Shown: positions 20,011 to 32,379 of the stretch, in pieces
How positions within the stretch are numbered: the first letter of the stretch is position 1
Layout of the letters: every line of letters begins with the position of its first letter
Source: Microbacterium stercoris
GTDB lineage: Bacteria; Actinomycetota; Actinomycetes; Actinomycetales; Microbacteriaceae
NCBI RefSeq assembly: GCF_017592545.1
Contig: NZ_JAGFOA010000005.1
Coordinates: 207,163 to 271,162, forward strand
DNA length: 64,000 nt
Direction: 5' to 3'
Notes under the pieces: model-generated
The model's database searches: none
Told to the model about the DNA's origin: nothing
Seen by the model: only the letters and a program-made list of their open reading frames with translations
Program-made: the position numbers and the translations under genes

Positions 20011-20757
20011 ATGACCACCGAGCCTTCCGCCGGCGACCGCGACGACCGCGCTGAGGCGCGGATGTCGGCCTCCGACGTGCTGGGCGGCGCGTTCGGCGAT
20101 GCCGCCCGTCGGATCGGGGGCGACTCGGCCGAGGAGACGACGGCCGGTGGCGTCGTCTGGAAGGCCATGGGCGGCTTCCGCGGGGTGCTGGAGTCGATCC
20201 TGCCGAGCCTCACCTTCGTGCTCGTCTACACGTTCTGGCCCGAGCCCCTCTATCTGTCCCTCGCTCTGTCTGTCGGCATGGCAGCGGTGTTCACCGTGCT
20301 GCGGTTCGCGCAGCGGTCGACGCCCGCGGCGGCTCTCGGCGGTCTTGTGGCTGCCGGCGCTGCGGCCGCACTCGCACTGTGGACCGGCGACGGGCGCGAC
20401 AACTTCGTCTTCGGGCTGATCACCAACGCCGCATACGGCACCGCCTACCTGGTGTCGGCGGTGATCGGCTGGTCGCTGATCGGACTTCTCGTCGGCTTCC
20501 TCGTCGGCGAGGGTGTCGAGTGGCGCAAGGATCGCCGCAAGAGGCGCGTGTTCTTCTGGTTGGCGATCGCGTGGTCGGCGTTGTTCTTCGCGCGTCTCGC
20601 GGTGCAGCTGCCTCTCTACCTGGCCCACGAGACGGCGCTGCTGGGCACACTCAAGCTGGTGATGGGGCTGCCGCTGTTCGCCCCGCTGGTGGCGGTGACC
20701 TGGCTCGCCGCGCGATCCCTCTACCCGGGACACCGCCTGGCGGGTCGCGACTCCTGA
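20011..20757 (+). CDS. DUF3159 family membrane protein
   Basis: 248-residue integral membrane protein with about six helices (residues 55-235), including paired helices around VLVYTFWPEPLY and LVSAVIGWSLIG. It follows DUF3710 by 8 bp, so dut-DUF3710-DUF3159 form one operon, as in other actinobacteria. ATG at 20011 begins the usual acidic N-terminus; an upstream in-frame extension is shadow. Function unknown. Confidence 0.86.
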   Translation: MTTEPSAGDRDDRAEARMSASDVLGGAFGDAARRIGGDSAEETTAGGVVWKAMGGFRGVLESILPSLTFVLVYTFWPEPLYLSLALSVGMAAVFTVLRFAQRSTPAAALGGLVAAGAAAALALWTGDGRDNFVFGLITNAAYGTAYLVSAVIGWSLIGLLVGFLVGEGVEWRKDRRKRRVFFWLAIAWSALFFARLAVQLPLYLAHETALLGTLKLVMGLPLFAPLVAVTWLAARSLYPGHRLAGRDS

Positions 20758-20778
20758 CGATGCGTACGGCGTGGTAGA

Positions 20779-20800
20779 TTTATCTCGACGTCAAGATAAA
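20779..20800 (+). promoter_or_regulatory. 22-bp near-perfect palindrome upstream of acnA (candidate MarR/TamR-type operator)
   Basis: TTTATCT-C-GACGTC-A-AGATAAA: every base pair of the palindrome matches its mate except one (C against A at positions 8 and 15). It stands out as an AT-rich island in GC-rich DNA, about 122 bp before the acnA start. A TAGATT -10-like hexamer at 20775-20780 overlaps its left edge, so a bound protein would block transcription. The TATCT-(N)-AGATA shape resembles sites described for MarR-family regulators; TamR of Streptomyces, which acts on aconitase, is the closest idea. Confidence 0.7.
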
Positions 20801-20921
20801 TCCCTCATCCCGCGGTGGCGTCCCGCGCCCTCCGCCTGTTAGGTCCGCCTTGCTGGCCGTGCACTCGCACAGGAGGCAGGATGGGGAGCGCAAAGCGCGG
20901 TCGACCAGGAGGAGACAGCCC

Positions 20922-23759
<2,838 letters not shown>

Positions 23760-23772
23760 CGCATCCTGTCGA

Positions 23773-23812
23773 ACGGCCCCCGGTCATCCCGCAAGGGATC
23801 GCCGGGGGTCGT
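23773..23812 (+). terminator. hairpin terminator after acnA
   Basis: Two 18-base arms around a GCAA loop with only one mismatch and two G-T pairs, the core being CCCCCGG against CCGGGGG, starting 14 bp after the acnA stop. No T tract follows, but GC-strong hairpins of this kind are the usual terminators in this group. Confidence 0.8.
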
Positions 23813-23856
23813 TCGTCGTTCGTCGGAATCCCAGAACCCCGGCGTAGGCTCGGGGC

Positions 23857-25815
23857 ATGAGTCTTCTGGACGGGATCCACGGTCCGCGCGATCTCGATGC
23901 GCTCTCGCCGGCGCAGCTGACGGACCTGGCTGCGGAGATCCGCGAGTTCCTCGTGGAGAACGTTGCGCGTACGGGCGGGCACCTCGGGCCGAACCTGGGC
24001 GTCGTGGAGCTCACGATCGCGCTTCACCGCGTCTTCGCCTCGCCGGACGACCCCATCATCTTCGACACGGGGCACCAGTCCTACGTGCACAAGCTCCTCA
24101 CCGGACGCCAGGACTTCTCGGCTCTGCGGGCGCGCGGCGGCCTGGCCGGCTACCCTCAGCGCTCCGAGAGCCCTCACGATGTGGTCGAGTCCTCGCATGC
24201 CTCCAGCTCACTGAGCTGGGCCGATGGCATCTCGCGCGCCTTCGCCGCGACCGGACGTGCCGACCGCCATGTCGTGGCCGTCGTCGGCGACGGCGCCCTC
24301 ACAGGCGGCATGACCTGGGAAGCGCTCAACAACATCACCGACGACAACGAGCGCAACCTCGTGATCGTCGTGAACGACAACGGTCGCTCCTATGCGCCGA
24401 CGATCGGGGGCATGGCCCGCCACCTCAATCGGGTGCGCACCACCGAGACCTACCGCGATCTGTCGAAGAAGTCGTCGAACGTCGCCGGCCGCTTCGGGTC
24501 GGTCGGGCGCGCGATCTACCGCGGGGTCCGCGGCGGGACCCACGGCTTCCTTTCTCGCTTCACGAACAACTCCTCGCTCTACTCCAATCTCGACGTGAAG
24601 TATCTCGGCCCCGTCGACGGGCACGACCTGCCCGCGCTGCTCGAGACGCTGGCGCTGGCGAAGTCGTACGGCGCTCCGGTGATCGTGCACGTCATCACGG
24701 AGAAGGGCCGCGGCTATCAGCCCGCCCGCGACGACGAGTTCGACCAGTTCCACGCCGTCGGGCGCATCGATCCCGCGACCGGCGGGGCGCTCGGCGGGGC
24801 TTCGGCACCCGGCTGGACAGACGTCTTCGCGGAAGAGCTCGTCAAGGTGGGGGAGCGGCGAGAGGATGTCATCGCGATGACCGCCGCGATGCTGCGACCG
24901 ACCGGGCTCGCACCGTTCGCCGAGCGCTTCCCCGAGCGCGTCTACGACGTCGGCATCGCCGAGCAGCACGCGGTCGCCTCGGCAGCGGGGCTCGCCTACG
25001 GCGGGCTTCACCCGGTCGTCGCGCTCTACTCGACGTTCGTCAACCGCGCTTTCGATCAGGTGCTGATGGATGTCGCCCTGCATCGTGCAGGGGTCACGTT
25101 CGTGCTCGATCGCTCGGGCGTCACGGGACCGGACGGACCCAGCCACCATGGCATGTGGGATCTCGCCCTGCTGCACATCGTGCCGCGGATCCGCATCGCA
25201 GCGCCGCGCGATGAGGCCCGTCTGCGCGAGGAGCTGCAGGAGGCGGTCGACGTGCGCGACGCGCCCACGGTGATCCGGTTCCCGAAGGGCGCGGTCGGGG
25301 AGGACATCCCTGCCATCGAGCGGCTGTCCGACGGTGTCGACGTCCTCGAGAGGGGCGAGACCGAAGACGTGCTGATCGTGGGCATCGGGCCGTTCGCGCG
25401 CCTGGCGCTCGACGTGGCGCAGCGTCTTCGGGCGCAGGGCATCGGCGCGACCGTGATCGACCCGCGCTGGGTGGTGCCGGTGGCCTCGTCGCTCGTCGAG
25501 CTCGCAGCCCGCCACCGTCTTGTCATCACTCTCGAGGACGGCATCCGCGTCGGTGGCGTCGGCACGCGCGTGCGGCAGGTGCTGCGCGAGGCGGGCATCG
25601 ACACGGCCGTGGACGAACTCGGCCTGCCCGATGAGTTCCTGGATCACGCCTCGCGAGAGCAGATCCTCGAGGATGCGGGTCTGACCCCCGCCAAGATCGC
25701 CCAGGACGTTGTGGCCCAGGTGCTCGGCACCCGCGTGCCGGTGGCCCGCAAAGAGCCCGGAAAAGGGCTCCCCGCCGTGACCGGCGAGTTCCGCCTGCAC
25801 GCGCCGAAGAGCTGA
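23857..25815 (+). CDS. dxs: 1-deoxy-D-xylulose-5-phosphate synthase
   Basis: 652-residue thiamine-diphosphate enzyme that condenses pyruvate with glyceraldehyde 3-phosphate, the first step of the MEP isoprenoid pathway. Visible features include the substrate histidine in DTGHQSYVHK, the TPP motif GDGALTGGM with the downstream NDN, and the pyrimidine-domain Glu in GIAEQHAVA. The C-terminal transketolase domain is complete. ATG at 23857 begins the standard N-terminus LLDGIHGPRDL. It is monocistronic between the acnA terminator and the TSUP gene. Confidence 0.96.
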   Translation: MSLLDGIHGPRDLDALSPAQLTDLAAEIREFLVENVARTGGHLGPNLGVVELTIALHRVFASPDDPIIFDTGHQSYVHKLLTGRQDFSALRARGGLAGYPQRSESPHDVVESSHASSSLSWADGISRAFAATGRADRHVVAVVGDGALTGGMTWEALNNITDDNERNLVIVVNDNGRSYAPTIGGMARHLNRVRTTETYRDLSKKSSNVAGRFGSVGRAIYRGVRGGTHGFLSRFTNNSSLYSNLDVKYLGPVDGHDLPALLETLALAKSYGAPVIVHVITEKGRGYQPARDDEFDQFHAVGRIDPATGGALGGASAPGWTDVFAEELVKVGERREDVIAMTAAMLRPTGLAPFAERFPERVYDVGIAEQHAVASAAGLAYGGLHPVVALYSTFVNRAFDQVLMDVALHRAGVTFVLDRSGVTGPDGPSHHGMWDLALLHIVPRIRIAAPRDEARLREELQEAVDVRDAPTVIRFPKGAVGEDIPAIERLSDGVDVLERGETEDVLIVGIGPFARLALDVAQRLRAQGIGATVIDPRWVVPVASSLVELAARHRLVITLEDGIRVGGVGTRVRQVLREAGIDTAVDELGLPDEFLDHASREQILEDAGLTPAKIAQDVVAQVLGTRVPVARKEPGKGLPAVTGEFRLHAPKS

Positions 25816-25919
25816 CGCGCAGCGCCGCGGGGGGCTTTTCCTAGCGGTTCGGAGGGTTTTGTGACGGCGCGTGTCGCGAAGCGCGCGTCGCTCGGGGCAT
25901 CCTCCCTACGCTCGGGGAC

Positions 25920-26852
25920 ATGCAGACGATCATCCTCCTCGCTCTCGTCGGACTCGGAGCGCAGCTCGTCGACGGTGCGTTGGGCATGGCCTACGGCGTC
26001 ACCTCGACGAGTCTGCTCCTTGCAGTGGGTCTTGCGCCCGCTGCCGCCAGTGCTTCCGTGCACCTGGCCGAGGTCGGCACCACCCTCGCCTCCGGGCTCT
26101 CGCACTGGCGCTTCGGCAACGTCGACTGGCGCGCCGCGCTGAAGATCGGCATCCCCGGCGCTGTGGGCGCGTTCGCGGGGGCGACGTTCCTTTCGGGGCT
26201 GGCCACCGACATCGCCAAGCCCTACACCAGCGCCATCCTGCTGGCTCTCGGCATCTACGTGCTCGTGCGCTTCACCATCAAGGGGCTCCCGGGCCGGCGC
26301 AGTGACAAGCCGCTCACGCTGAAGTTCCTGGCGCCCCTCGGTCTCGTCGGCGGCTTCCTCGACGCATCGGGCGGGGGTGGGTGGGGGCCGGTCGGCACCC
26401 CCGCGCTGCTGTCGAGCGGTCGCCTCGAGCCGCGGAAGGTGATCGGAACGATCGATGCGTCGGAGTTCCTCGTCGCGATCGCCGCGTCGATCGGCTTCTT
26501 CATCGGTCTCAGCGGCGCGGGCGTCGACCTCACGTGGGTCATCGCGCTGCTGGCCGGTGGTGTGATCGCCGCTCCTCTCGCTGCGTGGATCGTGCGTCTC
26601 ATCCCCGCTCGCATCCTCGGATCGGCGGTCGGCGGTCTCATCGTGCTCACCAACGTGCGCACGATCCTCACCTCGCTCGAGGTCTCCGATGAGGTGCTGG
26701 GACTCTCGCTCGCGGCAATCGCCTTCATCTGGGCGGTGGCCGTCGCGTGGTCGATCAGCGAGCACCGCAAGGCCGTGGCGGCCGGTCTCGCCGAGAAGGA
26801 CGCCGCCACCAAGGCCGATGAGGCCCGCGAGGCGGCCCTCGTCACGGACTGA
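25920..26852 (+). CDS. TSUP family (TauE/SafE) transporter, probably for a sulfur oxyanion
   Basis: 310-residue membrane protein with about eight helices and the TSUP glycine-rich motifs in both halves (QLVDGALGMAYG and LDASGGGGWGPVGTP), followed by a charged C-terminal tail of about 35 residues. TSUP proteins move sulfite, sulfate, thiosulfate or sulfonates. It is convergent with the sulfate assimilation operon and shares its terminator, and lies nearer to it than any other transporter, so sulfate or sulfite transport is a reasonable inference, not shown. It is distinct from the other TSUP gene at 12348-13100. Confidence 0.87.
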   Translation: MQTIILLALVGLGAQLVDGALGMAYGVTSTSLLLAVGLAPAAASASVHLAEVGTTLASGLSHWRFGNVDWRAALKIGIPGAVGAFAGATFLSGLATDIAKPYTSAILLALGIYVLVRFTIKGLPGRRSDKPLTLKFLAPLGLVGGFLDASGGGGWGPVGTPALLSSGRLEPRKVIGTIDASEFLVAIAASIGFFIGLSGAGVDLTWVIALLAGGVIAAPLAAWIVRLIPARILGSAVGGLIVLTNVRTILTSLEVSDEVLGLSLAAIAFIWAVAVAWSISEHRKAVAAGLAEKDAATKADEAREAALVTD

Positions 26853-26867
26853 GCAGGCTGGGAACGA

Positions 26868-26903
26868 CGAAGCCCCCGCGATTCACGGATCGCGGGGGCT
26901 TCG
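26868..26903 (+). terminator. bidirectional hairpin terminator
   Basis: Perfect 15-bp arms CGAAGCCCCCGCGAT / ATCGCGGGGGCTTCG with a TCACGG loop, placed between the convergent TSUP gene and fdxA. It can end both transcripts. Confidence 0.87.
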
Positions 26904-26916
26904 GTATTGCGCTGCG

Positions 26917-27243
26917 TCAGTGGCCCTCGCTCTGAGGGGGCAGGGCCGCGATGATCGGGTGGTCCTTGGGGGTCACGCCGGTCTTGGCGGCGCCGCCCGG
27001 GGAGCCGATCTCGTCGAAGAACTCGACGTTGGCCTTGTAGTAGTCCTGCCACTCGTCGGGCAGGTCGTCCTCGTAGTAGATGGCCTCGACGGGGCACACC
27101 GGCTCGCACGCACCGCAGTCGACGCACTCATCGGGGTGAATGTAGAGGCTGCGCTCACCCTCGTAGATGCAGTCCACGGGGCACTCGTCGATGCACGCGC
27201 GATCCTTGACGTCCACACACGGCAGGGCGATGACGTACGTCAT
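26917..27243 (-). CDS. fdxA: seven-iron ferredoxin FdxA
   Basis: 108-residue [3Fe-4S][4Fe-4S] ferredoxin. The cysteine spacing matches Azotobacter FdI with a shift of one: C9, C17 and C50 for the 3Fe cluster, C21, C40, C43 and C46 for the 4Fe cluster, and a free C25. It is the last gene of the sulfate operon and its ATG overlaps the fprA stop by 4 bp, so reductase and ferredoxin are made together. It probably carries electrons from FprA to the ferredoxin-dependent sulfite reductase SirA. Confidence 0.94.
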   Translation of the reverse strand: MTYVIALPCVDVKDRACIDECPVDCIYEGERSLYIHPDECVDCGACEPVCPVEAIYYEDDLPDEWQDYYKANVEFFDEIGSPGGAAKTGVTPKDHPIIAALPPQSEGH

Positions 27244-28601
27244 GCGCCCGCGAGCGCGCCGGAGCGCGAGATCTCGACCTGCTCGTCGCGCGGAACGACC
27301 TTCACACGCTCCCGCGTGTAGAGATGCGTCTCGCCGAGCGCGCGCTCATGGGCGTCCAGCGCGAGCCATCCGGCCCACGTCGTGTACTCGACCTCGCGCT
27401 CGTCGAGAAGCTCGAGCAGTCCCGTCTCGAGCGGGGTCGTCAGGATGCCGGCCTGCGCGTCGGTGACGAGATGGTCGACGGTCTCCATGGCGTCCGACTT
27501 CGTGTGGCCGATGAGACCCACCGGACCGCGCTTGATCCATCCCGTCGCGTAAAGCCCCTGGATGCCCGCGACCCGGCCCTCGATGTTCGAGATGACGCCC
27601 TTGATGGGGTCGAACGGGGCGCCGTCGATCGGCGAGCCGAAGTAGCCGACCGCACGGTACACGGCCTGAAGCGGATACTCGGCGAACTCGCCGGTGCCGA
27701 CGAGGCGACCATCTTCGATGCGCGTGCGCTCGAACCGCATCGCCTCCACCTTCTCGTCGCCGAGGATCTCGGCCGGCGCGTGCCAGAAGTGCAGGTGCAC
27801 ACGGCGGCTCGCCCCCGTGAGCTGCTCACCCCGCCAGGCATTGAGGGTGCGCAGCATGATCTTCATCTGGTTCGTCGACGCGGACGCCAGGTCCACCCCC
27901 TCGAAATCCGCCTCATCGAGGACGATGTCGACATCGTTCAGCTCGCCGAGCTCACGAAGCTCGATGGGGGTGAACTTGATATCGGCGGGCCCGCGGCGCC
28001 CGAAGACGTGGACGTCGGTGACCGGTGAGGACTCGAGCCCCTCGAGCACGTTGTCGGGGATCTCCGTCGAGCGCAGATCGACCGGGTGCTTGGCGAGCAT
28101 CCGTGCGACGTCGAGGGCGACGTTGCCGTTGCCGATGACCGCGATCTGCTCCGCCTCGAGCGGCCAGGTGCGCGGCACATCCGGATGACCGTCGAACCAG
28201 GAGACGAAATCGGCGGCGCCGTACGAGCCGTCCTTGTCGACGCCGGGGATGTCGAGCGCGGCGTCGCGGATCGCACCGGTCGCCAGGATCACCGCGTGGT
28301 AGCGCTCACGCAGCTCGTCAAGGGAGACGTCCTTGCCCACTTCGATGTTTCCGAGGAAGCGGATGCGGCCGGAGTCGAGCATCTCCTCGAGGGAGTTGAT
28401 GATGCCCTTGATGCGCGGGTGATCGGGCGAGACGCCGTAGCGGATCAGGCCGTACGGGGCCGGCAGCGATTCGAGCAGGTCGATCGCCACTGTGCCGCCG
28501 GCCTCCTCGACGGCGTTCGCGAGGAGGTTTCCGGCGTAGATGCCCGCCGGGCCGGCGCCGACAATGGCGACGCGCAGGTCGAGAGGGGAGTCCGAGCTCA
28601 T
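27240..28601 (-). CDS. fprA: ferredoxin--NADP+ reductase FprA
   Basis: 453-residue flavoprotein of the adrenodoxin-reductase type. The FAD motif [14 protein letters not shown] is near residue 10, with [14 protein letters not shown] following; the NADP motif [13 protein letters not shown] is near 150. It moves electrons between NADPH and ferredoxin. The frame is open to 28820, but the ATG at 28601 has an AAGGAAG site 6 nt upstream. It is 23 bp after cobA and overlaps fdxA, placing it inside the sulfate reduction operon as the electron source for SirA. Confidence 0.95.
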   Translation of the reverse strand: MSSDSPLDLRVAIVGAGPAGIYAGNLLANAVEEAGGTVAIDLLESLPAPYGLIRYGVSPDHPRIKGIINSLEEMLDSGRIRFLGNIEVGKDVSLDELRERYHAVILATGAIRDAALDIPGVDKDGSYGAADFVSWFDGHPDVPRTWPLEAEQIAVIGNGNVALDVARMLAKHPVDLRSTEIPDNVLEGLESSPVTDVHVFGRRGPADIKFTPIELRELGELNDVDIVLDEADFEGVDLASASTNQMKIMLRTLNAWRGEQLTGASRRVHLHFWHAPAEILGDEKVEAMRFERTRIEDGRLVGTGEFAEYPLQAVYRAVGYFGSPIDGAPFDPIKGVISNIEGRVAGIQGLYATGWIKRGPVGLIGHTKSDAMETVDHLVTDAQAGILTTPLETGLLELLDEREVEYTTWAGWLALDAHERALGETHLYTRERVKVVPRDEQVEISRSGALAGA

Positions 28602-28624
28602 GGGGCTTCCTTGTCGTTCGTGGA

Positions 28625-29398
28625 TCAGCCGACGCTCGGGCGCACAGCGCCGCGGAGGTCGGCGGGAGCAGAAGGGCTGAGGGTGACGACATCGCCGATG
28701 ACGACGACGGCCGGGTTGCGCACCTTCGCCAGGGCGGCGATGTGCGCGATGGTGTCCAGGGTTCCGAAGGTGACGCGCTGGCCGGCCCCGTAGCCGTCCT
28801 CGACGATCGCGACGGGGCATCCGCCACCACGGCTGCGGCTGAGCACCTGCGCCGAATGGGCGAGCGTGCCCACTCCCATCAGCAGGACGACCGTGTGGTC
28901 GCGCCCACCCGGGAGATCCTCGATGAGGACGTGTCCGGACAGCACGGTGAACCCTGCGGCGACGTCCCGGGCGGTCACGGGGATACCCGCGACGGCGGGC
29001 ACCGAGATCGCGCTCGTGATGCCCGGCACGACGTCGATGGCGATGCCGGCCTCGACGCAGCGCTGGATTTCCTCGCTCCCGCGGCCGAACACGTAGGGGT
29101 CGCCGCCCTTGAGCCGCACGACGTCCCGTCCGGCCCGCGCATGATCGACGAGCAGCTGCGAGATCTCCTCCTGGGTGACGGGATGGTGGCCCGGGTGCTT
29201 GCCGACGTCGATGACCTCGGCCGACAGCACGACGCCATCGGCCTCCAGGCCCTCCAGCACGCTGCGGGCCCCCAACCGGTCGGCGACGATCACGTCGGCG
29301 CTCTCGAGGGCGCGCAGGCCGCGTACCGTCAGGAGGCCCGCGTCACCGGGACCCGCGCCAACCAGCGTGACGCGGCCCGCGGCGACCCTGTCAGCCAC
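28625..29398 (-). CDS. cobA: uroporphyrinogen-III C-methyltransferase
   Basis: 257-residue SAM-dependent enzyme that methylates uroporphyrinogen III at C2 and C7 to give precorrin-2, the precursor of siroheme. The tetrapyrrole-methylase motifs VGAGPGDAGLLT (N-terminal), DVIVADRL, RLKGGDPYVFGRG and PGITSAI are clear. It is the methylase alone; the dehydrogenase/ferrochelatase half of CysG is not fused and not in this window. It overlaps cysN by 8 bp, making siroheme for SirA in the same operon. Confidence 0.94.
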   Translation of the reverse strand: MADRVAAGRVTLVGAGPGDAGLLTVRGLRALESADVIVADRLGARSVLEGLEADGVVLSAEVIDVGKHPGHHPVTQEEISQLLVDHARAGRDVVRLKGGDPYVFGRGSEEIQRCVEAGIAIDVVPGITSAISVPAVAGIPVTARDVAAGFTVLSGHVLIEDLPGGRDHTVVLLMGVGTLAHSAQVLSRSRGGGCPVAIVEDGYGAGQRVTFGTLDTIAHIAALAKVRNPAVVVIGDVVTLSPSAPADLRGAVRPSVG

Positions 29399-30707
29399 GG
29401 ACGGTACCGGCGGCGATCGTGTGACCGTCGGCCGGGCGGATGACCAGGAACGATCCCGAGGTGCGCGAGGTCTCGTACGGCTCGAGGGGCAGCGCCTCGG
29501 CGAGGCGGATGCGCGCGCGGCCGATCTCGTTCACTTCGAGGCGGTCGGCGGGGACGTGCGCGAGCGAGTCGAGGTCGCGGCGGTCGACGATCTCGTCGAC
29601 GATGCCCTGCACCGTCTTGGTGCCGTGCTTGACAAGGACGCGCGTTCCTCGGACCAGCGTCTGCTCATCGAGCAGGAACAGGTTCGCGTCGAGTTCCTTG
29701 GCGACCGCCGGCTCGGATCCCTCGGCGACGAGCACGCTTCCCCGCGCGGCATCGATGTCATCCGCGAGCTGGATCGCGACCGACTGCGGCGCGGCGGCCT
29801 CGACCACCGGCACACCGGCGAGCTCGACGGCCGCGACGGTTGTGACGATGCCGGCGGGCAGCACCTTCACGCGGTCTCCCACGCGGACCGATCCGGATGA
29901 GATGCGGCCGGCGGCAGCGCGGTAGTCGCGGAGGCGCTCGGTCGCATCCGGATCGGAGGCGGTGAGCACGGGGGAGAGCCCGCCCTGCGGGCGGAGCACG
30001 AGCTGAACGGGAAGGCGGAAGGGTTCTGCCTCGCGCTGCTCGGCGTCGATCGCGGGCAGCGTCTCGAGCAGCTCGAGCAGCGACGGCCCGTCGTACCACG
30101 GCGTGCGCTCAGACCGCTCGACGATGTTGTCGCCGGCCAGGGCGGACACCGGCAGCACGCGCACGTCGGTGAGGCCGAGCTCGGCCGTGACCTCGCGCAC
30201 CTGCGCGGCGACCGGGGTGAAGGCATCCTCGGCGTAGTCGAGCAGGTCGATCTTGTTCACCGCGACGATGACGTGCGGCACGCGCAGCAGCGCCGTCACC
30301 GCGAGGTGGCGTCGGGTCTGCTCGAGCACGCCCTTGCGGCCGTCGATGAGCACGACCACGGCGTCGGCCGTCGTGGCGCCGGTGACCATGTTGCGCGTGT
30401 ACTGCACGTGTCCCGGGCAGTCGGCCAGGATGAACGAGCGCTCTGCGGTTGCGAAATAGCGGTAGGCGACGTCGATCGTGATGCCCTGCTCGCGCTCGGC
30501 CCGGAGGCCGTCGGTGAGCAGCGCGAAGTCGATGCCGTCCGCGCCGGCGAAGCCGCGTTCCTTCGAGGTGCGGGCGACCTGCTCGAGCTGGTCGGCGAGG
30601 ATCGCCTTGGAATCGTGCAGCAGACGGCCGACGAGGGTCGACTTGCCGTCGTCGACCGAGCCGGCGGTCGCGAAGCGGAAGAGCGTCGAGGGGGCGAGCG
30701 TGGTCAT
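29391..30707 (-). CDS. cysN: sulfate adenylyltransferase large subunit (GTPase)
   Basis: 438-residue GTPase of the EF-Tu class. G1 is GSVDDGKS (residues 16-23), G3 is DCPGH and G4 NKID, followed by beta-barrel domains. It drives APS synthesis by CysD using GTP hydrolysis. There is no fused APS kinase domain, which fits the APS-reductase route encoded next door. The ATG at 30707 shares its last base with the cysD stop (TGATG). Confidence 0.95.
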   Translation of the reverse strand: MTTLAPSTLFRFATAGSVDDGKSTLVGRLLHDSKAILADQLEQVARTSKERGFAGADGIDFALLTDGLRAEREQGITIDVAYRYFATAERSFILADCPGHVQYTRNMVTGATTADAVVVLIDGRKGVLEQTRRHLAVTALLRVPHVIVAVNKIDLLDYAEDAFTPVAAQVREVTAELGLTDVRVLPVSALAGDNIVERSERTPWYDGPSLLELLETLPAIDAEQREAEPFRLPVQLVLRPQGGLSPVLTASDPDATERLRDYRAAAGRISSGSVRVGDRVKVLPAGIVTTVAAVELAGVPVVEAAAPQSVAIQLADDIDAARGSVLVAEGSEPAVAKELDANLFLLDEQTLVRGTRVLVKHGTKTVQGIVDEIVDRRDLDSLAHVPADRLEVNEIGRARIRLAEALPLEPYETSRTSGSFLVIRPADGHTIAAGTVRG

Positions 30708-31639
30708 CAGAAGTATCCGTCCTTCTTGCGGTCTTCCATGGCCGCTTCGCTGATCCGGTCGTCCGCACGGGTGGCGCCGCGCTCGGTGAGGGTGGACACC
30801 GCGACCTCCGCGACGATGTCCGACACGTGCGCCGAGGTCGACTCGACGGCGCCCGTGCAGCTCATGTCGCCGACCGTGCGGTAGCGCACCACGCGCTTCT
30901 CGACCGTCTCGTCCGCGCGGGGCTCCGAGACGGGGCTGACCGCGCGCCACATGCCGTCGCGGCGGTAGACCTCGCGCTCGTGCGCGAAGTAGAGCGGAGG
31001 CAGCGGGATGTTCTCCCGCTCGATGTAGCGCCAGATGTCGAGCTCGGTCCAGTTCGAGATGGGGAACACGCGCACGTGCTGGCCGGGGGTATGGCGGCCG
31101 TTGTAAAGGCTCCACAGCTCGGGCCGCTGGTTGCGGGGATCCCACTGCCCGAACTCGTCGCGCAGGGAGAAGATGCGCTCCTTGGCGCGCGCCTTGTCCT
31201 CGTCTCGGCGGGCGCCGCCGAAGACGGCGTCGTGCCTCCCCGCGGCGATGCCATCCAGCAGCGGCAGGGTCTGCAGCGGATTGCGCGTGCCGTCGGCGCG
31301 CTCGTGAAGGCGACCGTCGTCGATGTAGTCCTGCACGCGCGCGACCTCCAGCGTGAGACCGAGCCGCTCGACGGTCTCGTCCCGGAAGCGGATCACTTCG
31401 GGGAAGTTGTGCCCGGTGTCGACGTGCAGCACCGGAAACGGCACACGACCCGGCAGGAAGGCCTTCGCAGCGAGGTGGAGAACGACCACCGAGTCCTTGC
31501 CGCCCGAGAACAGCAGAACGGGGCGGTCGAATTCGGCGACGACCTCGCGGATGACATGGATGGCCTCGGCCTCGAGAAGATCGAGGGTCGAAAGGCGCTG
31601 GCCGGTGCCCGCTCGCGGGACGGTGAGGGTGTCGCTCAT
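30707..31639 (-). CDS. cysD: sulfate adenylyltransferase small subunit
   Basis: 310-residue ATP-pyrophosphatase family subunit that adenylates sulfate to APS. The PP-loop SGGKDS is at residues 45-50. The C-terminus ends MEDRKKDGYF, a signature of CysD. The frame continues to 32431 but the ATG at 31639 overlaps the cysH stop by 4 bp and begins the conserved N-terminus. It acts as a complex with CysN. Confidence 0.96.
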   Translation of the reverse strand: MSDTLTVPRAGTGQRLSTLDLLEAEAIHVIREVVAEFDRPVLLFSGGKDSVVVLHLAAKAFLPGRVPFPVLHVDTGHNFPEVIRFRDETVERLGLTLEVARVQDYIDDGRLHERADGTRNPLQTLPLLDGIAAGRHDAVFGGARRDEDKARAKERIFSLRDEFGQWDPRNQRPELWSLYNGRHTPGQHVRVFPISNWTELDIWRYIERENIPLPPLYFAHEREVYRRDGMWRAVSPVSEPRADETVEKRVVRYRTVGDMSCTGAVESTSAHVSDIVAEVAVSTLTERGATRADDRISEAAMEDRKKDGYF

Positions 31640-32379
31640 GTGTGGAGTCCGCATTCGGTCTTGTCGAGCCCGGCCCAGCGGCCGGAGCGGGGGTCTTCGC
31701 CGGGGGCGACGGGGCGGGTGCAGGGCTTGCAGCCGATCGACGGGAAACCGAAGTTCAGCAGCAGGTTCATCGGCACCTTGTGGAGGGCCGCGTAGGTCGA
31801 GAGGTCGTCCCAGGACCATGCGGCGACGGGATTCACCTTCACGAGACCGTTCTTCGCGTCCCACGTGACGAGCGGGGTGTTCGTGCGGGTGGGAGCCTCG
31901 TCGCGTCGGACGCCGGTGAACCAGAGCTCGTAGCCCTGGAGGGCCTCGTGGAGCGGAGCAACCTTCCGCAGGTCGCAGCATCTCGCCGCGTCGCGCCCGT
32001 GTAGGTCCTTGCCCCACGCCGCGTCCTGCTCTGCGACGGTCTGCTCGGGAAGCACATCCACCACGCGCACATCGAGGGTGCGGGACACCTCGTCGCGCGT
32101 GGCGACGGTCTCGGTGAAGTGGTAGCCCGTGTCGAGGAAGAGGACGTCCACTCCCGGCAGCCGGTCGGCGACGAGATGCGGCAGGGCCGCGTCCGCCATC
32201 GAGCAGGCGACGGCCAGGGCGCCGACGTCGAAGTTGCGGGCGACCCAGTCGATGACCTGAGCGGGAGTCGCCTCGTGGTCGGTGAGCGAACCGAGCTCCT
32301 CGTTGCCGCGGAGAGCGAGGGCCTCGAGCTCCTCGGCGGAGCGGCGCACGGTGACGCGCGGGGCGAGTGAGACGGTCAT
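31636..32379 (-). CDS. cysH: adenylylsulfate (APS) reductase, assimilatory
   Basis: 247-residue reductase that converts APS to sulfite with thioredoxin. The CC-x(n)-CxxC cluster signature (C134, C135, C217, C220) binds a [4Fe-4S] cluster, which marks APS rather than PAPS specificity. The catalytic C-terminal cysteine is C243 in TECGLH. This agrees with the absence of an APS kinase in the operon. The ATG at 32379 overlaps the sirA stop by 4 bp behind a strong GAGGAGGAG site, preferred over an upstream in-frame codon at 32412. Confidence 0.94.
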   Translation of the reverse strand: MTVSLAPRVTVRRSAEELEALALRGNEELGSLTDHEATPAQVIDWVARNFDVGALAVACSMADAALPHLVADRLPGVDVLFLDTGYHFTETVATRDEVSRTLDVRVVDVLPEQTVAEQDAAWGKDLHGRDAARCCDLRKVAPLHEALQGYELWFTGVRRDEAPTRTNTPLVTWDAKNGLVKVNPVAAWSWDDLSTYAALHKVPMNLLLNFGFPSIGCKPCTRPVAPGEDPRSGRWAGLDKTECGLHT

